NCBI RefSeq assembly: GCF_963678635.1
Contig: NC_087064.1
Coordinates: 72,167,465 to 72,231,464, forward strand
From: Symsagittifera roscoffensis
Lineage: Eukaryota > Xenacoelomorpha > Acoela > Convolutidae
Length of the DNA: 64,000 nucleotides
Direction of reading: 5' to 3'
Numbering within the stretch: the stretch's first letter is position 1; each line of letters begins with the position of its first letter. The notes beneath the pieces are model-generated. The model was not told the DNA's origin and searched no databases. It saw only the letters and a program-made list of their open reading frames with translations. Of the stretch, positions 33,401-41,800 are shown piece after piece. Made by a program: the position numbers and the translations under genes.

Positions 33401-35465
33401 CATAACTGCCTCGGCGGAAGAGACATGCGACCACCTGATCAATACGTGGATAGCAAGACATGGTTGTCCAATGACGTTTCAATCGGACAATGGAACGGCT
33501 TTCGTAGGCGAGCTTACGAAAGAGCTTATGAGACGGTCACAAGTCGCTCAGGCTCACTCCACGACATACCACCCTCAGACGAATGGCTTAGTGGAAAGAC
33601 AGAATAGGACGTTAGTGTCGATGCTGAGGGTATATTGTTCCAGGTACATGACCGATTGGGACAGATACCTTCCACAGGTGATGGGAGCTTATAATAGCAC
33701 GCAACACTCCACCACTGGAGTTAGTCCACACATGATGCTGACGGGACACGAGAAGTCTTTACCCTTGACATACTTCTACCCAGAATATGAGGGAAAGAAA
33801 ACGTCCCCACAGGTCTACGTGAGGGATGTGATCAAACGCCAACAGGAGTTGAACGATTTGTGTAGACGAAACACTCAGCAGGCACAGGCAAGGCAGAGGA
33901 AAAGATTCGACAAGAAAGCAGCTGGTGCAAAGGCTCACTCGGTGGGAGACTACGTATGGGTATTTCAGAACGTTATACCACCGAAAGGGACAAAGAAGCT
34001 TCTAAAGAAATGGAGGGGACCCTTCATGATTACAGAGGTGCACCAAGAGGGACGCTTTTATAGACTGAGTACTGGCCGAGCCGCCCACTACGAAAACAAC
34101 AAGCCACACAATCCATCGACAGAAGACTGGTGTATACCTGCAGACATGGAAGAAGGGGATTATCTAATGATGGATCCTGCTTGTGAGGTGAATGAAAAAG
34201 GCACCAGGGAGAAGAACGATGGAAACGAAATCGTAGAGGAAGGTACGGATACACCGCTGGACCTGGATCCAAACGAAAAGATCGAAGCGGACGATGAAAC
34301 CTTACCCTACGCAGAAGAGGATTGGCAGGATCCCGAACAGACAGAGGTTCCCAAGAACTTGGAACCAGATCTTCCGTTCACGATTCAGACTCGTCAGAAG
34401 GACGGGACGAGACAAAGAAAGAAATACAATCCCTACGGTGACGACTTTGTAGTGGAAGGGATAGATCTAAAGAAAGTAGTGGAGGAAGTAGTGGGTTTAG
34501 AAGAAATAACTGTGTCACAAGACATTGACATAGTCGATGATCATAACGATGAGTGGGTTGACGACTGGTCGAAACCCGAGGTAGAATTTGACGATGAGCA
34601 ACAGCAGTCATATGAACAAGACCAGACGAACCTGCGTGTCTTAGAGTGGCTGAACGAAATGACATCAGACCCTAAAGAGACCAGCGTTACGATTCAAGAC
34701 GTAGATCGTGAAAGCGCGAAATACATTAAGACCGAACGAGATGATCCTTCCTGGGCTGCCCAGGAAGGACAACTTCTCATTCCAGCTTCTAACCTTGACT
34801 TAATACCCGGTATGCGATCGACGGGGACGCCGATGGATATTTTTGTCCGGGGAGTGGGGGTAGGACTTACCCACACTGAAAACTTGATAATAAAAAAATT
34901 AAGAATAGCAAGAGAAACAGGAGACTTAGAAGCAGAAACAGTCAAAGAACCTAAGAAACCTGATATAGGCAGGGTAGTTGAGTCATATTTTAATTTACCA
35001 AATGAATATTCTAGTAACATAATACTAACAGACAGTGATTTCATACTCACAAACAGAACATGTGCGGTTGCAATCACCGCAGACATGAGTTTTAGGACGG
35101 CGCTAGCGGCAGATTTTAAGAGGGAATATAAAAACGTGGAATTCCTTTGGAAGCAAAGACCAGGGATAGGGGGCGTAGCAGCCTTACCTCCGGCGGTGTC
35201 GCAGATACCGGGAAAGTACTTGTGCTTCTTGGTAACGAGGGCGACGGAGAAGCAGCACGTGGACCCAGAAAACCTAGTCTTGTCTTTGACGAGGCTGAGG
35301 GACTTCCTTGTGGAAATGGACGTGAAGGAGCTCTCGCTTCCAGTGTACGATCCAAATAGAGGAAGACTGCATCCTCGGGAATTGTACGCGCTTGTACACG
35401 TGATATTCTCTGATACGAACATACAAGTATATCTACATAAGAAATATTATTTAAGTATAGGCTGA
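30438..35465 (+). CDS. pol: Element D pol: RT, RNase H, integrase and macro-like extension
   Basis: 1,675 codons without a stop. RT palm YVDD at residues 120-123. RNase H residues lie in VLDTDAS, KAEMFA, RVDNRAL and QNADSLS. An acidic linker has LSGE repeats. The integrase has the HHCC zinc site (first His near residue 892, CLSC near 927), D958, D1017 and E1053 (35 residues between the last two) and a WRGPF module. The extension beyond about residue 1250 is acidic. It ends (about 1535-1672) in a segment like the TARG1/OARD1 branch of macro domains: ILTDSDF, AVAITADM, GKYLCFLVTRAT, LSLPVYDPN.GRL. The ATG at 30438 is not a real start; RT homology begins upstream in another frame. Confidence 0.92.
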   Translation: MGLRGSHGEKERGQLRFCCDFRYLNAVTIKDAYPIPRIDESLSKLGDAKFFTTLDLGSAFWQVPLRKKDREKTGFACELGLYQWKRMPFGLCNATATFQRLMAQALTGVTKKYGNLLMCYVDDVVIATPTLEDHIDRLDEVFGCMKRAGLKCKPSKCEILRDSIKYLGRMVDRHGVRPDPEAVEAVMTWKAPRTDTQLMSFLGFANYYREFIKGYADKVYPMQKLMRNKGKKFEWNDEAQVAFENIKRELCEAPVLGMPTEKGMYVLDTDASVVAISGILDQEQEWNGRTVLFPIAYGSKVLSDTEMNYGAPKAEMFAVVTFVEKYRAYLGSAPFKLRVDNRALSWLKTYSMDQSYIGRWIVRLDGYHMIIEHRMRDKHQNADSLSKKTEFYERLEQKQANQAEVKEGFSFLDKETYEALPLTRWLDKSGHPIPGHPELPVEKAAEIKILSREDPVPLDLLLRSNLVQQELSRMNINSLSLLDKTVQVTPQVMRMLGGLLEREVTRDNPEWTAAVTSLTVSEKVKIMPSRRQHEENERDCRTIVQQLVSSIPQEILTSTSYGQKGQESGKQKKTVTFVDRDKEGEVVKQNLLQDYLSGEKDKEKNQRSQDQHPGQVNLSGESEIDEKIPDEKQDLENKVLFGEFRWMRRKYRHDLEERAVSSTTPSTDDDSRNSGMDTYSDRNSTSGSELSELAIHTLLVETRAKDLDREVYQDPDSDRYLIPSERVFDNAADDLETIAVSKRSMSLLPQKEAVRTDLQPFQQETQPLAKIWCVKMEEDTHQPNELNSQMRVMKTYLKARYRLSDLLRAQRNDRMTSNLKRWIENGAPDKGDLEEDSYRILRQYFMQKEGRLYLNKDGIVACRRRKEDKVLYKYNAIVLPQLYQTELLFRSHDQMGHQGIDKVYQRILKRFEWPGMKKACEKWVTACLSCQQVKDPRKLRFPLQSIESSEFNEVVQIDHQKICMTDSGYNQVLVMIDHFTKYAEAVPCITASAEETCDHLINTWIARHGCPMTFQSDNGTAFVGELTKELMRRSQVAQAHSTTYHPQTNGLVERQNRTLVSMLRVYCSRYMTDWDRYLPQVMGAYNSTQHSTTGVSPHMMLTGHEKSLPLTYFYPEYEGKKTSPQVYVRDVIKRQQELNDLCRRNTQQAQARQRKRFDKKAAGAKAHSVGDYVWVFQNVIPPKGTKKLLKKWRGPFMITEVHQEGRFYRLSTGRAAHYENNKPHNPSTEDWCIPADMEEGDYLMMDPACEVNEKGTREKNDGNEIVEEGTDTPLDLDPNEKIEADDETLPYAEEDWQDPEQTEVPKNLEPDLPFTIQTRQKDGTRQRKKYNPYGDDFVVEGIDLKKVVEEVVGLEEITVSQDIDIVDDHNDEWVDDWSKPEVEFDDEQQQSYEQDQTNLRVLEWLNEMTSDPKETSVTIQDVDRESAKYIKTERDDPSWAAQEGQLLIPASNLDLIPGMRSTGTPMDIFVRGVGVGLTHTENLIIKKLRIARETGDLEAETVKEPKKPDIGRVVESYFNLPNEYSSNIILTDSDFILTNRTCAVAITADMSFRTALAADFKREYKNVEFLWKQRPGIGGVAALPPAVSQIPGKYLCFLVTRATEKQHVDPENLVLSLTRLRDFLVEMDVKELSLPVYDPNRGRLHPRELYALVHVIFSDTNIQVYLHKKYYLSIG
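32224..32367 (+). repeat. Three polypurine-tract-like copies in pol at 66-nt spacing
   Basis: TGTCCGGGGAGA (32224-32235), TGTCCGGGGAGT (32290-32301) and TGTTCGGGGAGT (32356-32367) are spaced exactly 66 nt. They match the sequence abutting the 3' LTR at 45616-45628. They encode the LSGE/FGE repeats and are present at the same spacing in B. Confidence 0.85.
34844..34860 (+). repeat. Fourth polypurine-tract-like copy in pol
   Basis: TGTCCGGGGAGTGGGGG, read in a different codon phase (FVRGVG) from the LSGE copies. Sharing only at the DNA level suggests that the nucleotide string itself may matter. Confidence 0.7.
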
Positions 35466-35865
35466 GTGATGTGCGAAAGAGTGTTAGGCCAAAGACCAAG
35501 TTGCATGTAATATGTGATATGTGTGTTATGTTATGTTATGTTATGTGTTAGGTTATTAAGATCATGGGTAAGTAAGCGTTAGTGACCATGAACAACTAAA
35601 TGACGATCTTGGGAATAGATCCAAAGTTTGGACTGTCCAATCTTAGGTCGAATTCCAAAATTTTAGAAACCAATTGATTTTAATAAATTTTAGGATAAAT
35701 ATCTTTTTATCTGAACTGTTTTAAGCAGATTTTAACGATATATGTTAAGGTGAAACTGACAGGTGTGACAGTCGTGATTCCTTTTCTAGATCCTGATTGA
35801 TCATTTAATTGCTCATTTGAGTCAAAACTTGAAATCGAAATCAAATCAAACATGGAAAGAACAGT
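35466..35865 (+). other. Gap between pol and the second coding unit
   Basis: 400 nt with no gene. It contains a short ATGTT/TTATG repeat near 35517-35545 and a splice-acceptor-like CTTTTCTAG at 35781-35789, 77 nt before the second ORF's ATG. A short upstream ATG near 35851 opens a 13-codon frame. How the second unit is translated is unknown; a spliced mRNA would be one option. Confidence 0.45.
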
Positions 35866-38800
35866 ATGGACAATTTCAACCTGGATGAATTGATGGACCT
35901 GGCAGAGGCATATGTAGGACCGATGGTAGATGCGATCTATCGTCGGCTGATCGAACGAGACTTCGCTCTGGAGGACCCAGAGGTGGTCAAGTTGCTGACC
36001 GCCCTGATCAACATCTTGGGGCACGACAACCGTGGGGACCGCCCCACGGAAGTCCTGTTGATGGCAGCATATGGAGAAAGAGGAGTACTAGACCGCCCGA
36101 ACATGAGAGTGATGAGGTGGAGAAACGGGGCTCTCTCAGGGAGTGACTTGGCGATTGAGCCTGGATTGAGAAGTTCTAGGACTTACCAACCAGGTGAGAT
36201 GCCAATGCCCTCTAAGCCTAAACCTGGGCTGACGAGAATGCATCGGGAGATGAACAGCGAGGCGACCTCGTCTGGTTCACCACTGAGAGCAGCTGTGCCA
36301 CCAAAAAGGGCGAAAGTAACACAGAAGGTTCAGACGAACCAAACCATACAAGATCTGGACGAGATGAACGATCAGCTGAGAAGTACGAAGAAGGAGTTAG
36401 ACGATATGACGAAGACCATGCTGGCGATGGAGGAAGACCGGGACATGTGGAGAAAGTTGTTTGAAGACTGCAACAAAAAACAGGGTCAAGAGATCGAACG
36501 CTTAAGGCAGGAATACAAAGAGCGATCGGAACAGGCGGCGTTGACGACGTCCATTGAGAAAGTGATACCTGCAAGGGATATTCCTCGTGGGCAGTCCCCG
36601 ATGGAGCTCTTGACACCTCGAGAAATGAGTCAAACAACGGAGACACGGCTTCCAGCAGAGACGAACCGAGTAACAATCCCGGATCCTAGTGACACCTTGG
36701 GTGATCCCGTCGTAGAACAGACAGTGAGAAAACTGATAGAGACAGCTGGACGATTGGTCGCTAACAAGAATGCACGAGGTTCCGGGGTGACTGCACCCTA
36801 TGGAACGATTGACGATACGGGCAGAGTACAACTCTCCCAGACAGTAATCAGACAAGGGATGAGTAACGTGACACCACTCATGGGGAACTCGAGAATCCCA
36901 GAGAGGAAAGTAAGGAAGATGCCAGCGAAGAAAGTGTCTCGTGTAATAGACGTGCAGAAGAATAATCAATTGAAGTATAATTTCACGGGAGTTCCGGAGA
37001 CAGTTCCGAGGGCCTGCTTCAATCGAGCTACCTGGAGCCCGGCTGTGAACCTGCAGCAACCACCACTCGGGACATCTCACCTGATATTGGGAGACAGCTT
37101 AGTCAGAGTGCTGTCGAATTTGAGGACCTCATGGGTCACCACGGTGATGGCCTTTGGAGGCGCGACGATTGCCCAATTATATCGCATGGTGGAGCTGATG
37201 AATCCAGGGAAGATACCCAATGTGATGATCTTAGTTGGGACGAATGATATCTCCAGAGGATCAGATGAGCAGGAAGCACTGTGGGAATCAATGATGGTGT
37301 GTTTGTTCACTACTCTCTGGCAGAAGTTCAGTTGCGCGGTACTGACCGTTTGCACGGTGCCAATGAACGCAAGAAGCCTGACAGCATCAGGAAGAAGGCA
37401 CAACGAGGGAGTCATGAGATGGAACAACATCTTGAGAAACCTAGCAAACCGAAACGCCGGAAGAATGATCCTCATGGACATGGAACATGAATTGAGAGCC
37501 ATGGATCAAGCCAGACTGACCACAGATGGCATCCACTTCGACAGTGTCGATGGACAAGCTTGGTTGAATCGAGTCTTCCAAGAACGGTTGGATGAGCTGG
37601 AAGCAGAACTCTTTGACACAGGAGTGCTGAAGGAAGAGGGAACGGTGAGTGAAACGGTGATCACCACCTTTGTGCCTCCTAACCTGGAAACACGCCTGGG
37701 TACGGTCCCAGCCGTCACAAATTACCGGCAACAAAGCTCCAGTGAACCAGGTCGAAGAACAGACGTACAGGATCGGTTGGGAGAAGCACCGATGAGGAGG
37801 ACAATTCATCCTAGGAGAAGGATAGGACCTGTCAACCAACCAATCGAAGAAGTAGCAGGGACATCTAGATCGGACACTAGATCGGAGACGACGAGTACCA
37901 GTCGAGAGGAGAGACCGAGCAGAGGCTCATTGATGTGGTCGCGATCCATACCGTCTCCTTGGCATATATACAAAGACGAACTAATGAAGCTGGACCTACA
38001 GAGAGTGAGCTTCATCGAAGATGCAAGGAGGATGCTGAATGGAGCGACGCTATCCGTCAGCAGATTGTACTCGATAACCGGCGTAGACTGGTTGATAGCC
38101 GCTAGCATAAATTTCAGCTCCACGACGGCCTTGAGATTTGCCGACTTGGAGGGACTGCCCTCCAACAACACAATGGGACCTGTGAATGCAAGACCGTTGC
38201 AAGATATGAGATTGAACCATGATGAGAGGAATCGTGAAGAAAGGCCAGGAAGATTCCTGACGGCGAGAGCGCCGATTGGACAACACGTGAAGATATTTAG
38301 GCAATTGACGACACCACCTGGTCATGTGAAGGAGAGAGTGTACCCAAAACTAGTGAACCAAGATGGTGATGCCCAGAGATATGGCGGATTGACAGCGATA
38401 AAGAAAGATGAGACCATCTTCGCCGCCTACGACAAAGTAGAGATGAGAAAGGCCAAAATCATGGTAGTAGCGAATTCAGAGTTCGTGTACACCTCTAAGT
38501 CTTTGTTTTGGCCGGACGTCATAATGCTGGCCGCAGTTGACCTAGACCTATTGCAATCAGTGTCATTGGCTATAGGGGTACAAAGGCAGACAGAAATGGA
38601 CCCGATAACGATTGTGTTTGCTGGCATCAATGACCATCTACGCAGTAGAGGTTTTCTGAGCAGGCTCAGAGATTCTGCAACAGCAGAAAACGCAGTATGG
38701 CCAGCGATAAAAGACATCCTGGAGTCGATGGGTGAAGTGGTGGACGCGACGAAGGAGAGATCATTCAAAAAAGACGTTGAGAGTAGTATTTGCGTTGTCT

Positions 38801-38877
38801 CCGGGATATGCACATCTCCCGGATGGACTGAAATTTGTGTATGCAATGGTAGCCTTACTTTCGGAGGGAAAATATGA
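35866..38877 (+). CDS. Element D second ORF, SGNH-hydrolase part
   Basis: 1,003 codons. The N-terminal ~180 residues are followed by a coiled coil (about 155-225). Residues about 405-575 form an SGNH (GDSL-type) hydrolase domain: block I LGDSL with Ser411, a block II-like AFGGAT, block III VGTND (G458, N460, D461) and block V DGIH (D554, H557). The catalytic set is therefore complete, and this family usually acts as an esterase or lipase; the substrate here is unknown. A second GIND motif (920-923, FAGINDHLRSRG) hints at another, incomplete SGNH-like unit. No signal peptide or membrane segment. The last ~45 residues are probably out of frame: near 38770 an A-run shifts homologous coding into the frame of 38732-43174. 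Confidence 0.85.
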   Translation: MDNFNLDELMDLAEAYVGPMVDAIYRRLIERDFALEDPEVVKLLTALINILGHDNRGDRPTEVLLMAAYGERGVLDRPNMRVMRWRNGALSGSDLAIEPGLRSSRTYQPGEMPMPSKPKPGLTRMHREMNSEATSSGSPLRAAVPPKRAKVTQKVQTNQTIQDLDEMNDQLRSTKKELDDMTKTMLAMEEDRDMWRKLFEDCNKKQGQEIERLRQEYKERSEQAALTTSIEKVIPARDIPRGQSPMELLTPREMSQTTETRLPAETNRVTIPDPSDTLGDPVVEQTVRKLIETAGRLVANKNARGSGVTAPYGTIDDTGRVQLSQTVIRQGMSNVTPLMGNSRIPERKVRKMPAKKVSRVIDVQKNNQLKYNFTGVPETVPRACFNRATWSPAVNLQQPPLGTSHLILGDSLVRVLSNLRTSWVTTVMAFGGATIAQLYRMVELMNPGKIPNVMILVGTNDISRGSDEQEALWESMMVCLFTTLWQKFSCAVLTVCTVPMNARSLTASGRRHNEGVMRWNNILRNLANRNAGRMILMDMEHELRAMDQARLTTDGIHFDSVDGQAWLNRVFQERLDELEAELFDTGVLKEEGTVSETVITTFVPPNLETRLGTVPAVTNYRQQSSSEPGRRTDVQDRLGEAPMRRTIHPRRRIGPVNQPIEEVAGTSRSDTRSETTSTSREERPSRGSLMWSRSIPSPWHIYKDELMKLDLQRVSFIEDARRMLNGATLSVSRLYSITGVDWLIAASINFSSTTALRFADLEGLPSNNTMGPVNARPLQDMRLNHDERNREERPGRFLTARAPIGQHVKIFRQLTTPPGHVKERVYPKLVNQDGDAQRYGGLTAIKKDETIFAAYDKVEMRKAKIMVVANSEFVYTSKSLFWPDVIMLAAVDLDLLQSVSLAIGVQRQTEMDPITIVFAGINDHLRSRGFLSRLRDSATAENAVWPAIKDILESMGEVVDATKERSFKKDVESSICVVSGICTSPGWTEICVCNGSLTFGGKI

Positions 38878-41800
38878 TGTGATCATATCAGCCCCGAATC
38901 GCATGATAGAAATGGAGAACCTGAGGCCACTTAAGGCTGAACTGCCTGCAGTATGGTCAGATATCTCAAACGCGATGAGAGGGTTCAAGGACCACGCGCT
39001 ACACATGTTAGTGTTGGACGAAGTGCTGGGGTTGGAACTGTCCAACTTCAGTCGGCAACTCAAACTGAAACCAGGAATAGATGACGACCATCGAGTGATC
39101 ACGGCAATGTCCAACGACTTGTGGTTCCGAGCAATGGAAGTGGCGAGTGAAGACACGAGAAGAAAGAATTCACTGGAGACGAGAGCTCATCTGGAAGCGA
39201 TGGTGCTGAGAACCAAGCCGGAAGCAAACCAGTGGCTACACCTGAATCCTAGAGTAGCGGCATTGGGTGCAGATGCTTTTCAGCAAGGCCCAGTAATGAT
39301 CACTAAGATACACGCCTACTTGTTGAAGGAGGTGAGCCTGGCGGAAAATGCCGGAGAAAAGACAGCTGAGTTCGTGAACAGAATGTGTCAGATTACTCTG
39401 GAAACCTTCTGGACCCAGGAAGTGAAGGGACAGGAGGGATTTGAAAGGACAGACAGCATGCTAGAAGGGTTGGGAGCCGGATGGACCGCGTCCTTCTTGG
39501 CAAAAGTTTACCCGAAAGTCTCGCACTATTTGATAAAGGAATTCCTCCAAGCAGTAGTGAAAGTATCGATAGTGGAATTAATAGCCTTGTTCGTGACGTT
39601 CGGAGCGGAGAGTTTCGTAAAAGGACCGGCGATACTGCTTACGGATGGAATACAGAACCTGCGACTAGATGGACTTCTGACATTGATCGCAATAACCCAC
39701 GGAAACTTGGGAGGACTGATGAAACTGGCACGTTGTCCAGAGCAGATGAAAGAGAGAGTGAGGAATCTGGATATGAAGAAATCCACGGACTCGTGGAACA
39801 AAATAAGGGACCTGAGACACATTCTTATCCAGTATCTCTTGCAGCAAAATCGCTTTGGAACCGGAGAAGACGAGACAATTGAAAGAGAGGAAGATGTTAG
39901 ACGACATGTTGGAGGCATGCCGCTATTAACAGATTTGAGCTTAGCTATGAGAATCGATCCCTTGGCGCTGATCAGAGGAGTCACGGAGTTCGTGACAGTG
40001 ATCTATGGACCAGCAGTCACCTTTGCGTTCCCTGACGTTAAAGTGGAAGCATATAGGAGGTCGGTGCTGCACCTGAACCTCATATCGGCAGTGGACGGTA
40101 GTACACTGAACTGGTGTGAGCAGCACGCATTGCGAGAGCTCATGAGTGAAGATCTGTTATTTGCGAAAATATCGGAGCCAGAGATGACAGTCATCAATTT
40201 TGACGATCACTTCTGTGAAAGCATGGGAGAAGTAGAAAGAGGGCACATCGAGGTGTTTCCAAAGCTTTGGAATCTGAGGCCCTATGACAAAACGAATGGT
40301 GAAATGACCAGAGTGCCTCGTCTCACAGCAGCCTATCACAAAGTGAGAGAAGAGACGAAGGACTGGGGCGATTACAAGAAGCTACCGGAGGCAATCCCTG
40401 AATTCCCTCTGATAAGAAGGATGCTGCTCGTAGCAGTCTCCGTAGTACAAACTCCTAGATTGAGAGCATTCGAAACCAATGAAAGGAGAGTAGGGAATTT
40501 CTCGGTGACGATGGATCCATGCTTCGTGGGGAGAAATGCCGCCGTGTTACAGTACACACGATTTGCGTACACGGATCAAGCGACGAGAAGGCGAATAAGC
40601 AACGCCGCTACTCCCAAGCCTGGAAGATTTGATGAGGAATGGAAGGGACTAGGCTTAGCTCCGATGAGAATGAGAGGCAGGACAGAATTGCCTGAAGCCT
40701 CATTGATCCTGACCAGTGTGAGGAAGGAGATGAAAGTTGGAGGAGTATTGCAGACGAGAACTTTCCTAGCACCCTTCGGCTGCGAAGAAATCAAAGTGGT
40801 CCATGGAGAAGAGGAAGATAAATCGGCCGGTACATTGCTCATACCGAGATTCCATGAAGAAGCCGACAATGACGAACAAGGACCATCGAACTCGAATAAG
40901 GATAAGTCAGAAGGAGATGACGGACAGGGTGGAAGCCGTCAGACCGAAGAACCCATGCAACAAGATCAAGCTGGTGGGGAAGACGACAGGGCATCGACAG
41001 GAGGAACATCCAGCCTGGATTTTAACATCTTCAGTGATCTTGAAAACAATGCGGATACGTTGGAAGCGACTGAGCCAGAGGATGAAGGCACCTCGACGCT
41101 GGAGCCTCCGTCAGCCTTTATGGAAATGAAACGGACTTTGCCGGAGAGCAGCTCTCCTGGCAATTCAAGAAATAACGACCAGAGAATCCTCATGGAATCA
41201 CCTCGGAGGAGAAGAATAGAGGCCTCAGCCAGAGTACCTTTCTTGGGAACGCTGCCCGAAGAAGAATGGGAAGTACATCACCGAGACCACGAGAGTAGGA
41301 CGGGATGTAAGCTGGACAGAGTGGCGTTCATGGAGGAAGTCTGGACTGTGGTTCAGAGCTATGGGACCCAATCCATCCTCAAAACAGGTCTCAATCAACC
41401 CTTGATGAGAGAAGTACTTGACAAGCTTGATGAGTGTGAAGGGAGACTGAGTGAGTTATTGATCGACTCAGACACTGATGAGAGTGAAGCGAATTCTCCC
41501 ATCAAGATGACACCGCAGGACGATGAAGGAGAGGTGGTGTACCTGTCAAGGACCAGGAGAGGAACGATGCGATCGAAAATGGTGATTGATAAAATCAATG
41601 CGATGAAAATGAAGTTAGGCAGCAGAGTGATGCCGAGGAGAATTGGAAAGACAAAAGTGGATTCAGAAATATCGATGAAAGCTGGTAACTCAGCGAAAAG
41701 GAAGCGAGTCGAAGAAGTCATGGATTTGGGGCAAGATGATTATCAATTGTCTGGCACAGATAGAATATTAACTGATATAGCGATGGTGCCACCCATTCTC

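Noticed and set aside
34694..35422. 242-codon ORF on the - strand opposite the macro-like region
   Set aside because: Shadow of pol; no recognisable motif and the sense strand has clear homology.
38760..38785. Programmed ribosomal frameshift between second-ORF parts
   Set aside because: A six-A run with an apparent one-base gain explains it more simply. A -1 shift would meet a stop quickly, and the needed +1 shift has no known signal here.
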